DNA of 64,000 nucleotides from Micrococcales bacterium 73-13. GTDB taxonomy: Bacteria; Actinomycetota; Actinomycetes; Actinomycetales; Microbacteriaceae. Of the stretch, positions 39,363 through 48,054 are shown one piece after another. Both the position numbers and the translations under genes were made by a program. Position 1 is the first letter of the stretch. Every line of letters begins with the position of its first letter. The DNA is taken from positions 1 to 64,000 of the forward strand of contig MKVN01000023.1 of the NCBI GenBank assembly GCA_001898855.1, given 5' to 3'. The notes beneath the pieces are model-generated. The model ran no database searches. It was not told the DNA's origin and saw only the letters and a program-made list of their open reading frames with translations.

Positions 39363-40679
39363 TCAGGGGGTCAGCCGCGTCGGACCCCGGAACAGGTAGG
39401 TCGTCTCCCGGATGGACGGCAGCCCGAGGAGCAGCATGAGCACCCGGGCGAGCCCCATCCCGAAGCCGCCGTGCGGCGGGACGCCGTACCGGAAGAAGGA
39501 CAGGTACTCGGACAGCCCCGCCGGGTCCAGGCCCTTCTCGCGCGCCTGCGCGACGAGCGGCTCGAGCCGGTGCTCGCGCTGGGCGCCGGTGGTGATCTCG
39601 GTCCCGCGGTAGACGAGGTCGTAGGACCTGGTCAGCCCGGTCGTCTCGTCCCGCATGTGGTAGAACGGCCGGATCGCCGCGGGGTAGTCGGTGACGAACA
39701 CGAAGTCGCTGCCGAGCTCCTCCTTCGCATAGGCCGCGATCCGGCGCTCGCCCTCGGGGTCGAGGTCGCCGTCGGCGCGCGGCACCCGGTAGCCGCGGGC
39801 CTCGATGATCGCGTGCGCCTCGGCGAGCGGGATCCGCGGGAACGGGACGCCCGGCACCTCGACCTCGAGGCCGTGGAGCCGCCGGATCTCCTCGCCGTGG
39901 CGCTCGGCGACGGCCTGCAGGCCCGCGACGAGCAGCTGCTCCTGCATCGCCATCACGTCCTCGTGCGAGTCGATCCAGGAGATCTCGGCGTCGACCGAGG
40001 TGAACTCGGTCGCGTGCCGCGCGGTGAACGACGGGTCGGCGCGGAACACCGGCGTGATCGCGAACACCTTCCCGAGGCCCGCGGCCTGGGCCATCTGCTT
40101 GTAGTTCTGCGGCGACTGCGCGAGGTAGGCCTTGCCGAGCTCGAAGTAGTCGAGCTCGAACAGCTCGGCCCTCGACTCCGACGGCGAGGACATGAACGAC
40201 GGGGTGTGCAGCTCGACGAAGCCGCGCTCGATCCACCAGCTCCGCCAGGCGTGCTCGAGCGTCGTCTGCACCCGGAGGAACAGGGCGTTGCGCGGCACGC
40301 GGAGGTCGAGGAAGCGCCAGTCCAGCCGCTTGTCGATCGAGGAGTCGTCGGCGATCGGCGGCTCCGGGTCGGCGGCCGCGGCGACCTCGATCGTCTCCAC
40401 CAGGATCTCGACGCCGCCGAGCTTGACCCGCTCGTCGTGCTTGAGCACCCCGCCGACCGCGAGGAACGTGCCCTGCGCGAGCCCGGAGATCTGCTCCGCG
40501 AGCGGGTCGGCGGCGCCCTCCTCGGCGCGCGGGTGGACCAGCTGGACGGCGCCGGTCTCGTCGCGCAGCACGACGAACTGCACCTTCTTCTGGTCGCGGA
40601 CGGTCTCCACCCAGCCGGCGACGGTCACCGGGCCGTCGGTCGATGCGGCGAGGTCGGCGGTGAGGATGCGGGCGGTCAC
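39363..40679 (-). CDS. aspS: Aspartate-tRNA(Asp/Asn) ligase, archaeal-type
   Basis: Charges tRNA with aspartate. The 438-residue length, the absence of the bacterial GAD insertion and the motifs FRADPSFTARHATEFTSVDAE (motif 2 region) and GVPPHGGFGMGLARVLMLLLG (motif 3) place it in the archaeal/eukaryal AspRS group. The OB-fold anticodon domain is at residues 15-100. Such enzymes in bacteria are often non-discriminating and also charge tRNA-Asn for GatCAB amidation. GTG 40679 is the start, with -10 TAGACT (40686-40691, this strand) 6 nt before it. Confidence 0.94.
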   Translation of the reverse strand: MTARILTADLAASTDGPVTVAGWVETVRDQKKVQFVVLRDETGAVQLVHPRAEEGAADPLAEQISGLAQGTFLAVGGVLKHDERVKLGGVEILVETIEVAAAADPEPPIADDSSIDKRLDWRFLDLRVPRNALFLRVQTTLEHAWRSWWIERGFVELHTPSFMSSPSESRAELFELDYFELGKAYLAQSPQNYKQMAQAAGLGKVFAITPVFRADPSFTARHATEFTSVDAEISWIDSHEDVMAMQEQLLVAGLQAVAERHGEEIRRLHGLEVEVPGVPFPRIPLAEAHAIIEARGYRVPRADGDLDPEGERRIAAYAKEELGSDFVFVTDYPAAIRPFYHMRDETTGLTRSYDLVYRGTEITTGAQREHRLEPLVAQAREKGLDPAGLSEYLSFFRYGVPPHGGFGMGLARVLMLLLGLPSIRETTYLFRGPTRLTP

Positions 40680-40699
40680 CGGGCGAGTCTAGTTGCAGG

Positions 40700-40742
40700 T
40701 AATCTTTGGGTTCAGGCCGTCAGGCCGTCTACAACGATGTAG
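40700..40742 (+). promoter_or_regulatory. Promoter with direct repeat and inverted repeat before the flavin monooxygenase-like gene
   Basis: TAATCT (40700-40705) is a good -10 box. Just downstream is a tandem 8-bp repeat, CAGGCCGT twice (40713-40728), and then the inverted repeat CTACA-ACGA-TGTAG (40729-40742), which abuts the GAGGAGAG ribosome-binding site. It could be an operator or an RNA hairpin near the start codon. Confidence 0.5.
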
Positions 40743-40751
40743 AGGAGAGAC

Positions 40752-41915
40752 ATGAAGACCGGTAAGGATCTGATCGCCGAGGCCGTTCGGCTGCAGCCGC
40801 TGCTCATGGAGCACTCGGAGCGCAACGAGGAGCTGAACGCGCTCGCCCCCGAGGTCGTCGAGGCGATCCACGAGGCCGGCTTCGTCGGCATGTGGGTGCC
40901 GAAGGACCTCGGCGGCCCTGAGCTGTCGCCGCGCGACTCGATCGAGCTGGTCGCGGCGCTCGCCTACGCGGACCCGGCGACCTCGTGGGTGACCATGGCG
41001 GCCGCCCTGTCGACCGGCACCGGCGGCGCCTACCTGCACGAGGACGCGCTGGAGACGGTGTTCGGCGGCAAGGACCGCTTCCCGATCATCGCCGGGCAGG
41101 GCACCCGCACCGGCACCGTGCACGAGGTCGAGGGCGGCTACTCGCTGACCGGCGACTGGTCGTTCGGCTCCGGCATCCGGCACGCGGACTTCATCCACAC
41201 CGCCGCCGCCGACCCGGACACCGGCAAGGCCTACATCTTCGTGCTGCCGGTCAAGGAGGAGTACCTCGACGCCAGCTCCTGGGACGTGATGGGCCTGATC
41301 GGCACCGGCTCGATCGACTACAAGCTCCGCGACGTGTTCGTGCCGAAGGCCTTCGGCTACGACATGTTCACCGAGACGGCGCTGCGCGGCGGCGGCATCT
41401 TCCGCATCGGCACCATCCAGTTCGCGCTGCTCGGTCACACCGGCTTCGCGATCGGCGTCGGCCGCCGGCTGCTCGACGAGCTGGCCAAGCTCGCCCAGGC
41501 GGGCAAGGGCCGTCCCGGGCAGCTCGCCTCCGACGGCGCCTTCCTGGAGGAGTACGGGCGGATGGAGGCGCGGCTGCGCGCCGGCGAGGCCTGGTGCATG
41601 CAGGTGTGGCAGGACATCGAGGAGAGCCTCGACGCCGGCGCCTCCGAGGTGACGACGCGGCAGAAGACGCTCGCGCGCCTCGCGCTCAACAACATGACGT
41701 TCGCGGCGTACGACGTGATGAACTTCGTCATCAAGACGGCGGCGACGCAGACCATCCGTCCCGGAGTGCTCAACCACTTCATCCGGGACATGATGGTCGG
41801 CTCGACGCACGTCACGTCCTCGCAGCCGGTGCTGCGCGACTGCGGTCGCGAGCTCGCCGGCCTCGCGCCGAACGAGCACTGGGTGTTCCTCGGCCTCGTC
41901 CCCGACCAGGCCTAG
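40752..41915 (+). CDS. Acyl-CoA dehydrogenase-like flavin monooxygenase (HsaA/group D type)
   Basis: 387-residue protein. The N-terminal helical domain ends LVAALAYADPATSWVTMAAALSTGTGG. A beta domain (EVEGGYSLTGDWSFGSGIRHADFI) resembles two-component flavin hydroxylases such as HsaA, and the C-terminal Acyl-CoA_dh_2-type helices follow. The catalytic Glu of true acyl-CoA dehydrogenases is not evident. It would oxidise a substrate using reduced flavin from a separate reductase, which is not encoded nearby. Strong Shine-Dalgarno sequence; ends before a strong terminator, so it is a single-gene unit. Confidence 0.82.
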   Translation: MKTGKDLIAEAVRLQPLLMEHSERNEELNALAPEVVEAIHEAGFVGMWVPKDLGGPELSPRDSIELVAALAYADPATSWVTMAAALSTGTGGAYLHEDALETVFGGKDRFPIIAGQGTRTGTVHEVEGGYSLTGDWSFGSGIRHADFIHTAAADPDTGKAYIFVLPVKEEYLDASSWDVMGLIGTGSIDYKLRDVFVPKAFGYDMFTETALRGGGIFRIGTIQFALLGHTGFAIGVGRRLLDELAKLAQAGKGRPGQLASDGAFLEEYGRMEARLRAGEAWCMQVWQDIEESLDAGASEVTTRQKTLARLALNNMTFAAYDVMNFVIKTAATQTIRPGVLNHFIRDMMVGSTHVTSSQPVLRDCGRELAGLAPNEHWVFLGLVPDQA

Positions 41916-41925
41916 CACTCGTCCC

Positions 41926-41962
41926 GACGCCCCCGGCCCGGTCCTCCGGCGCCGGGGGCGTC
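41926..41962 (+). terminator. Strong hairpin terminator
   Basis: 12-bp perfect stem (41926-41937 with 41951-41962, gacgcccccggc/gccgggggcgtc) continued by CCGG/CCGG (41938-41941 with 41946-41949) around a TCCT loop. It lies 11 nt after the flavin-enzyme stop. Confidence 0.85.
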
Positions 41963-42003
41963 GTCGCTCCGCGGCGCAGCGGCACGGGTGGGAGAATGGT
42001 CGG

Positions 42004-42642
42004 GTGCCGGCCGAACTCCTCCACCTCGTGCGGCACGGCGAGGTGGAGAACCCGGACGGGATCCTCTACGGCCGGCTGCCCGGCTATGCGCTCTCCGAGC
42101 GCGGACGCCGGATGGCGGCGCTCGCGGCGCAGTCGCTCGCCGGGCGCCCGGTGAGCGCGCTCGTCGCGAGCCCGCTGCAGCGCACCCGCGAGTCGGCGGC
42201 GCCGTGGACCGCGGCCTTCGGCCTGCCGGCGACCGTCGACGAGCGGATCGTCGAGCCGTGGAACGTCTTCGAGGGCACGCGGATGCGCCAGGCGATCCGC
42301 AGGCCGTCGAACTGGCGGCACCTGCTGCGACCGGGGCTGCCGAGCTGGGGCGAGCCGTACGTCGAGATCCGCGACCGGATGCTCGCCGCGATGGCCGAGG
42401 CGTGGGACGAGGCCGAGGCCGGCGAGGTCGTGCTGGTCAGCCACCAGACGCCGATCGAGATGGTCAGCCGCTCGGCGCGGGGCCTGCGGCTCGCCAACGA
42501 CCCCAGGCGGCGACGCACCCGGCTCTCCTCGATCACGACCTTCCGCCGCGACCCGGCCGCCCCGGGCGGCTGGGCCGAGGTCGACTATCAGGAACCCGCG
42601 GCAGGATTGCTCGACGAGGCGATCGATACGGGGGCGGTGTGA
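42004..42642 (+). CDS. Histidine phosphatase family protein (phosphoglycerate-mutase-like)
   Basis: 212 residues. The catalytic motif LVRHGEVENPDG is at residues 7-18 and the second histidine lies in VLVSHQTPIEM. It lacks the features of a glycolytic mutase, so a phosphatase role is more likely. The start is GTG 42004; the -10 box GAGAAT (41992-41997) ends 6 nt before it. It overlaps the thioredoxin-like gene by 4 nt, the same order (phosphatase, TlpA, CcdA, ResB) as in mycobacteria. Confidence 0.9.
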   Translation: MPAELLHLVRHGEVENPDGILYGRLPGYALSERGRRMAALAAQSLAGRPVSALVASPLQRTRESAAPWTAAFGLPATVDERIVEPWNVFEGTRMRQAIRRPSNWRHLLRPGLPSWGEPYVEIRDRMLAAMAEAWDEAEAGEVVLVSHQTPIEMVSRSARGLRLANDPRRRRTRLSSITTFRRDPAAPGGWAEVDYQEPAAGLLDEAIDTGAV

Positions 42643-43220
42643 AGCGGGCGGTTGCGGGGCTGGCGGCGGCGCTCGCCGTGCTCGCCGTGCTCAGCGGCTG
42701 CGCGTCGAGCGACGGGCTCGCCGAGCGGTACGGCGACGGCCAGGGCTACGTCTCGGGCGACGGCGCGTACCTGGAGGTCCCGCCGGCCGAGCGGGACGCG
42801 CCGGTCGCCTTCTCCGGCCCGACGGTCGACGGCGCCGAGTTCGACAGCGCCGAGCTCGCCGGGAGCGTCGCCGTCGTCAACTTCTGGTACGCCGGCTGCC
42901 CCCCCTGCCGGCGGGAGGCGCCCGACCTCGCGACGCTCGCCGCCGAGCTCGGCGACGTCGCCTTCCTCGGCGTCAACGTCTACGACACCGCGGACGTCGC
43001 CCGCGTCTTCGAGCAGGAGAACGGCATCGGCTACCCGTCGATCCTCGACGTGTCGACCGGCTCGGTGCAGCTCGCCTTCGCCGGGACGGTCGCCCCGAAC
43101 GCCGTGCCGACGACGCTGGTGCTCGATCGCGATGGCCGCGTCGCGGCGCGCATCTCGGGGCTGATCCGCGACCCGGACATCCTGCGCGCCATGATCGAGA
43201 AGGTCCAGGCGGAGGCGTGA
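42639..43220 (+). CDS. TlpA/ResA-like thiol-disulfide lipoprotein
   Basis: 193 residues. A lipoprotein signal peptide ends in LSGC with Cys21 as lipid anchor. The thioredoxin fold carries WYAGCPPCRREAPDL with the redox pair Cys87 and Cys90, and GTVAPNAVPTTLVLDRDGRV holds the cis-proline. It acts outside the membrane, reducing apocytochrome c haem-site cysteines using electrons from CcdA. GTG 42639 overlaps the phosphatase stop, and its end overlaps ccdA. Confidence 0.93.
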   Translation: MKRAVAGLAAALAVLAVLSGCASSDGLAERYGDGQGYVSGDGAYLEVPPAERDAPVAFSGPTVDGAEFDSAELAGSVAVVNFWYAGCPPCRREAPDLATLAAELGDVAFLGVNVYDTADVARVFEQENGIGYPSILDVSTGSVQLAFAGTVAPNAVPTTLVLDRDGRVAARISGLIRDPDILRAMIEKVQAEA

Positions 43221-43981
43221 TCCTCCCGCTCGCGGCGCTCGCCCCCGATCCGGTGGGCTCGGCCATCCTCGGCGGGGGCCTGCTGCTCGCCGTCCCGCTC
43301 GCGCTGCTCGCCGGGCTGGTGTCGTTCGCCTCGCCGTGCGTGCTCCCGCTGGTGCCCGGCTATCTCGGCTACGTCGGCGGCTTCGCCTCGGGGGAGCGCG
43401 CGGGGCGCGGCCGGCTGCTCGCCGGGGTCGGGCTGTTCGTGCTCGGCTTCACGGTCGTGTTCGTCGTCTTCGGGGTGCTGTTCGGCACCGCGGGGCTGCT
43501 GCTGCGGCCGTGGCTCGACCTCATCACCCGCATCGCCGGCGTCGTCGTGATCGCGATGGGCCTCGTCTTCATCGGCCTGTTCGGCTTCGCCCAGCGCACC
43601 GTCAAGCCGCGCGTCAAGGTCGCGACCGGCCTGGTGGGGGCGCCGCTGCTCGGCGTGGTGTTCGCCCTCGGCTGGACCCCGTGCCTCGGGCCGACGCTCG
43701 TCGCGGTGAACGCGATCGTGCTCGACCAGGGCGACCCGTGGCGGGGCGGCCTGCTCGCCGCGGTCTACGCGATCGGCCTCGGCGTCCCGTTCCTGCTGCT
43801 CGCGCTGGGCCTCGGCTGGGCCACCACGGGCGTGGCCTGGATCCGGCGGCACATCCGGGCCGTCAACATCGCCGGCGGCGCCCTGCTCGTCGCGATCGGC
43901 GTGCTCATGGTCTCGGGGCTGTGGCAGGCGATGATGTCCGGCCTGACGGCGGTGATCGATGGCTTCGTACCTGCCCTCTGA
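43217..43981 (+). CDS. ccdA: Cytochrome c biogenesis protein CcdA
   Basis: Membrane electron carrier that passes reducing equivalents from thioredoxin to the ResA-like lipoprotein. It has 254 residues and six hydrophobic segments. The paired cysteines are in FASPCVLPLVPGYLGY and LGWTPCLGPTL. GTG 43217 overlaps the upstream gene by 4 nt; resB starts 23 nt before its end. Confidence 0.95.
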   Translation: MILPLAALAPDPVGSAILGGGLLLAVPLALLAGLVSFASPCVLPLVPGYLGYVGGFASGERAGRGRLLAGVGLFVLGFTVVFVVFGVLFGTAGLLLRPWLDLITRIAGVVVIAMGLVFIGLFGFAQRTVKPRVKVATGLVGAPLLGVVFALGWTPCLGPTLVAVNAIVLDQGDPWRGGLLAAVYAIGLGVPFLLLALGLGWATTGVAWIRRHIRAVNIAGGALLVAIGVLMVSGLWQAMMSGLTAVIDGFVPAL

Positions 43982-45584
43982 CCACGTCGACGAGGACGAC
44001 CCGCTCGGCGAGGAGCGGCGGTCGACCGGTCGCGCACCGGACGGCCCCGACCGGCTCGACCAGCCGAGGCTCGGCCCGGTCGGCTGGCTGCGGTTCCTCT
44101 GGCGGCAGCTCACCTCGATGCGCACCGCGCTCGTGCTGCTGCTGCTGCTCGCGATCGCGGCGATCCCGGGCTCGCTCGTCCCGCAGACCTCGAGCGACCC
44201 GAACGGGGTCGCCCAGTGGCGCGCGAACGACCCCGACGGGGCGCGGATCCTCGACTTCTTCGGGCTGTTCTCCACGTTCTCCTCGCCGTGGTTCTCCGCG
44301 ATCTACCTGCTGCTGTTCGTCTCGCTGATCGGCTGCGTGATCCCGCGCGCCTGGCACCACGCCAAGGCGATCGCCTCCCGGCCGCCGCGCACCCCGGTCC
44401 GGCTCGACCGGCTCGAGGGGCACACCGTGCGCCCGTTCGACGGCACGGCGCAGGACGCGGTCGAGGCCGCCCGGGCGCTGCTGCGCCGGCGCGGCTACCG
44501 GGTCGCCGACCACCCCTCCTCCGTCTCCGCGGAGCGGGGCTACCTCCGCGAGACCGGGAACCTGGTCTTCCACGTCGCCCTGATCGGGGTGCTCGCCTCG
44601 GTCGCGGTCGGCGGCGGGTACGGCTACACCGGCCAGCGCGTCATCGCCGAGGGCTACGCGTTCACGAACGTGCTGTCCGGCTACGACTCGTTCCACCCCG
44701 GCCGGCTGTTCGGCGACGACCTGCTCGCGCCGTTCTCCGTCCGGCTCGACTCGCTCGACGTCGCCTACGAGCAGCAGGACTGGCGCTCCTACGGCACGCC
44801 GATCGACTTCACGGCGAACGTCACGGTCACCGAGCTCGGCCAGGCGCCGCGCCAGGAGACCCTCAAGGTCAACCACCCGCTGTCGATCGCCGGCACCCAG
44901 GTCTACCTGCTCGGCAACGGCTACGCGCCCGTGCTCACCATCCGCGACCCCGACGGCAGGGTGGTCTTCTCGCAGCCGACGCTGTTCCGCCCGATGACGC
45001 CCACGCTCGCCTCGCTCGGCGTCGTCAAGGTCCCGGACGGCCTCGCCGAGCAGATCGGGCTGCAGGGCTTCCTCTACCCGACGAAGATCCTGCTCGACTC
45101 CGGCGCGTTCGCCTCCTCCCATCCCGACCTGCTCGCCCCGCTGGTCACGCTGGAGGTCTACACCGGCGACCTCGGCCTCGACGACGGCCGTGCCACGAAC
45201 GCCTACGTGCTCGACACCGACTCCCTCACGCAGATCGCCGGACGGCAGGCCGCGACGCCGACGATCGAGCTCGGCCTCGGCGACGTCGCGGAGCTGCCGG
45301 ACGGGCTCGGGACGATCGAGCTCACGGCGATCCCGAGGTTCGTCGCGCTGGACATCCACTCCGACCCGGCGCAGGGCTGGGTGCTCGGCTTCGTCATCCT
45401 CGCGGTGGCCGGCCTGCTGCTGTCGCTGTTCATCCCGCGCCGGCGGGTCTGGGCGCGCGCGACGACCGGCCCGGACGGCGAGGTGCAGCTCGAGTGGGCC
45501 GCGCTCGCCCGCGGCGAGGACCCGCGGCTGGCGGACGCGGTCGCCGCGCTCGCGGCGTCGGTCGAGCCGCGGGGCTCGGGCTGA
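43959..45584 (+). CDS. resB: Cytochrome c biogenesis protein ResB (Ccs1)
   Basis: 541-residue membrane protein, one half of the system II haem-delivery and ligation complex; ccsB encodes the other half. Transmembrane helices are near residues 48-70, 110-130 and 200-220, then a large outer domain and a last helix around 470-490. TSMRTALVLLLLLAIAAIPGSLVPQ is the typical first helix. ATG 43959 lies inside ccdA. ccsB is normally next but here is 15 kb away. Confidence 0.94.
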   Translation: MASYLPSDHVDEDDPLGEERRSTGRAPDGPDRLDQPRLGPVGWLRFLWRQLTSMRTALVLLLLLAIAAIPGSLVPQTSSDPNGVAQWRANDPDGARILDFFGLFSTFSSPWFSAIYLLLFVSLIGCVIPRAWHHAKAIASRPPRTPVRLDRLEGHTVRPFDGTAQDAVEAARALLRRRGYRVADHPSSVSAERGYLRETGNLVFHVALIGVLASVAVGGGYGYTGQRVIAEGYAFTNVLSGYDSFHPGRLFGDDLLAPFSVRLDSLDVAYEQQDWRSYGTPIDFTANVTVTELGQAPRQETLKVNHPLSIAGTQVYLLGNGYAPVLTIRDPDGRVVFSQPTLFRPMTPTLASLGVVKVPDGLAEQIGLQGFLYPTKILLDSGAFASSHPDLLAPLVTLEVYTGDLGLDDGRATNAYVLDTDSLTQIAGRQAATPTIELGLGDVAELPDGLGTIELTAIPRFVALDIHSDPAQGWVLGFVILAVAGLLLSLFIPRRRVWARATTGPDGEVQLEWAALARGEDPRLADAVAALAASVEPRGSG

Positions 45585-45653
45585 GGCCCGAGGGGCACGA
45601 TCGGCCGTCCGTCCGGCGCCGGCTCGGCCGCCCGTCGTCCGAGCCGTTCGGGA

Positions 45654-46580
45654 TCAGGCGGCGAGCCCGAGCTCCGCGGCGACGTCGTCGATCGCCTGCA
45701 GCGTCGCCGCGATCGCCGCGACGCGGCGGGCGCCGTCGGTCGTCACCACGTTCACGGTGCGGGTCCCGCCGGGCGCGCTCGGCAGCATCCGGACGCCGCT
45801 CGGCAGCCCGACGGCGGCGACGGAGATCGAGGCGAGCATCCCGACGCCGAGGCCGGCGCGCACCAGGCCCAGCACGGTGACGGCGCTGTCGGTCTCGCGG
45901 ACGATGCGCGGCTGGAAGCCCGCCTCGCGGCAGACGCTCAGCAGGTGCCCGCGGGTCTGCATGCAGCCGCCGATCCAGTCGGCGTCGGCGAGCGCGGCGA
46001 GCGGCACCTGCTCCCCGCCGGCGAGCGGGTGGTCCGCCGGCAGCACGATGTAGACCGGCTCGGTGAACAGCCGCCGCACCGCCAGCCCGCGCATGAGCGC
46101 GGCGTGCGGGTCGTCGGCGTCGCCCTCGTAGGAGTAGGTGATCGCGATGTCGAGCTCGCCGTCGGCGAGCTTGCTCGCGGCGCCGGACGGATCGTCCTTG
46201 ACGATCGACACGCTGATCCCCGGGTGCCGGTCGCGCATCCGCGCCAGGATGGCCGGCACCACGCTGGAGGACGCCGACTCGAACGCGGCGATGCGCACCC
46301 GGCCGGTGATGCCCCCGACGATGTCCGCGATCGCGCTGAACGTCGACTCGATCTCCGCGTTGACCACCCGCGCCCGGTCGGCGAGCACGATGCCCGCCTC
46401 GGTGAGCCGGACGGACCGGCCCACCCGCGTGACGATCGGCACGCCGAGCCGATCCTCGACCTTCCGCAGCTGCTGGCTCACCGCCGGCTGGGAGTAGCCG
46501 AGGTGCTTCGCGGCACCGGTGATCGAGCCGGCCTGCTGGATCGCCGCGGCGAGCGTCAGCGCCTGCATCTCGAAATCCAT
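45654..46580 (-). CDS. LysR-family transcriptional regulator (LysR-1)
   Basis: 308 residues. The N-terminal helix-turn-helix reads GSITGAAKHLGYSQPAVSQQLRKVEDRLG, followed by an effector domain with VRIAAFESASSSVVPAILARM. It is clearly paralogous to the regulator at 58694. The ATG at 46580 is 6 nt behind a -10 box TAAGGT (46587-46592, this strand), so the mRNA is leaderless. The ATAA-N7-TTAT site (46579-46593) covers that -10 box and the start codon, predicting autorepression. Divergent from the ABC importer, its likely target. Confidence 0.93.
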   Translation of the reverse strand: MDFEMQALTLAAAIQQAGSITGAAKHLGYSQPAVSQQLRKVEDRLGVPIVTRVGRSVRLTEAGIVLADRARVVNAEIESTFSAIADIVGGITGRVRIAAFESASSSVVPAILARMRDRHPGISVSIVKDDPSGAASKLADGELDIAITYSYEGDADDPHAALMRGLAVRRLFTEPVYIVLPADHPLAGGEQVPLAALADADWIGGCMQTRGHLLSVCREAGFQPRIVRETDSAVTVLGLVRAGLGVGMLASISVAAVGLPSGVRMLPSAPGGTRTVNVVTTDGARRVAAIAATLQAIDDVAAELGLAA

Positions 46581-46593
46581 AAGGGCACCTTAT
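46579..46593. promoter_or_regulatory. LysR operator site 1 (ATAA-N7-TTAT)
   Basis: A 15-bp dyad with the T-N11-A LysR core, extended to ATAAGG-N3-CCTTAT. Its centre is 30 bp before the -35 box TTGTCC at 46616, which puts it at about -65 of the ABC promoter, the usual LysR recognition position. It overlaps the LysR-1 -10 box. Confidence 0.7.
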
Positions 46594-46605
46594 CGAACGC
46601 ATAGT

Positions 46606-46715
46606 GAACTTGTCCTTGTCCCGGGGTCGGGCGCCCCGGAGGCTGGGACGTAGCCGGCCCGTAACCTGCGGTCTCGAACTTGTCCTCCGGGACGGGCGAG
46701 CCGGAGGCTGGGACG
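46606..46715 (+). repeat. Duplicated promoter unit upstream of the ABC importer
   Basis: Two imperfect direct repeats, 46606-46650 and 46676-46715, both begin GAACTTGTCC and end CCGGAGGCTGGGACG. Each holds a promoter-like pair: TTGTCC (46616), 17 nt, GAGGCT (46639-46644); and TTGTCC (46680), 18 nt, GAGGCT (46704-46709). Each also has an inner stem (CCGGGG/CCCCGG in the first, CCTCCGG/CCGGAGG in the second). Only the first copy has an operator at the correct distance. Confidence 0.6.
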
Positions 46716-46848
46716 GCGGACGGAGCGAGTGCCGCGCTGCGCTCCCGAGGGCCGGGGCGCGGCGTCTCCGATCGTGGAGGCCTGCGCACCCGGCCCGACC
46801 CCCAGGCACCTGCACCGCACCAATCCCCATCTGGAAGGAACGCATCAC

Positions 46849-47967
46849 ATGGAACAGCTGAACCCGCGGCGACGCGGATTCCGGCGCGTCGCGTCCGCGG
46901 CCGTCGCGATCGCCGCCGCCACGGCGCTCGCCGCCTGCTCGACGCCGGCTCCGGCGCCGACCGGCGACGCGACCACGAACCCGGAGGGGCCCGCCCTCAG
47001 CGGCGAGCTCTGGTACTCCGGCTTCGGCGGGAGCTACGAGGAGGGCATGCGCGCCGCGCTCTTCGACCCGTTCGCCGCCGAGACCGGCGTCAAGGTGCTC
47101 ATCGACGCCGACGGCTCGAACGTCGCGAAGCTCGCCGAGACCGTCAAGTCGGGCGCGCAGAGCCCCGACCTCGTCGACACCGAGAGCAAGACCCTCTACC
47201 AGTTCCTCTCGCAGGACCTGCTGCAGCCGCTCGACTTCAGCGGCCTCGACACGTCCGACATCGCCTACCCGGAGCTCATCACCGACTACAGCGTGCCGTG
47301 GTACCAGTTCTCGCGGAACCTGTTCTGGAACGCCGACGTGTTCCCGAACGGCCCGCAGAGCTGGGCGGACGTCTGGGACCTGCAGAAGTTCCCCGGCAAG
47401 CGGGTCTTCCAGTCCAACGCCACCGGCGTCCTGGAGGTCGCGCTGCTCGCCGACGGCGTGCCGCTCGACAAGCTCTACCCGCTCGACCTCGACCGCGCGT
47501 TCGCGTCGCTCGACAAGATCAAGGACAGCGTCCTGATCATGTCGACCGGCGAGGCCGACGCGGCGATCGCCGCGGGGGAGGCCGTGACCGGGCTGCACAC
47601 GCTCGGCCGCATCCGCAACCTGCAGGACGGCGGCACCAACCTCGGGTACTCCTGGGTCGGGGCGGCGGTGAGCGTCGAGGCGCTGACCATCTCGAAGAAC
47701 GCGGCGAACCTGCCGGCGGCGCACGCGCTCATCCAGCGCTCGCTGACGCCGGAGAGCCAGCTCGCGATCCTCAACAACAAGTCGCTGCGCTACACGCCGA
47801 CCCTGAAGTCGGTGCTCGCGTCGCTGCCGGACGAGGAGCTCGCCGACCTGCCGGGCACGGACATCACGCGTCCGACGTCGTTCTACATCGACGGCCAGTG
47901 GTACGCCGACCACGCCGACGAGCTGAACGCGCGCTGGACCGACTGGGTGAACTCGCTCAGCAGCTGA
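46849..47967 (+). CDS. ABC transporter substrate-binding lipoprotein (polyamine/PotD-type)
   Basis: 372 residues. A basic N-terminus and hydrophobic stretch end in the lipobox LAAC with Cys30 as anchor. SGELWYSGFGGSYEEGMRAALFDPF is typical of the spermidine/putrescine/thiamine-type binding proteins. ATG 46849 follows CTGGAAGGA. It captures the substrate outside the membrane for the fused permease; the ligand cannot be read, although polyamine- or opine-like compounds are usual for the family. It follows a leader of about 190 nt. Confidence 0.9.
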   Translation: MEQLNPRRRGFRRVASAAVAIAAATALAACSTPAPAPTGDATTNPEGPALSGELWYSGFGGSYEEGMRAALFDPFAAETGVKVLIDADGSNVAKLAETVKSGAQSPDLVDTESKTLYQFLSQDLLQPLDFSGLDTSDIAYPELITDYSVPWYQFSRNLFWNADVFPNGPQSWADVWDLQKFPGKRVFQSNATGVLEVALLADGVPLDKLYPLDLDRAFASLDKIKDSVLIMSTGEADAAIAAGEAVTGLHTLGRIRNLQDGGTNLGYSWVGAAVSVEALTISKNAANLPAAHALIQRSLTPESQLAILNNKSLRYTPTLKSVLASLPDEELADLPGTDITRPTSFYIDGQWYADHADELNARWTDWVNSLSS

Positions 47968-47980
47968 TCGCAGCGCTCAT

Positions 47981-48014
47981 CGGCTGTGCCCCGCGCTCGC
48001 GCGGGGCACAGCCG
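47981..48014 (+). terminator. Intercistronic hairpin after the binding-protein gene
   Basis: A perfect 15-bp stem (47981-47995 with 48000-48014) with a CTCG loop. It is likely a partial terminator or mRNA stabiliser that makes the binding protein more abundant than the membrane parts, as in malE-malF. Confidence 0.7.
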
Positions 48015-48054
48015 AACGCTCGACCGGATCCGATTCCTCAAGGAGACTCGACGC

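Noticed and set aside
45430..47913. An 827-codon minus-strand frame across LysR-1 and the binding-protein gene
   Set aside because: It reads LysR-1 in a wrong frame and the ABC gene antisense; no family similarity.
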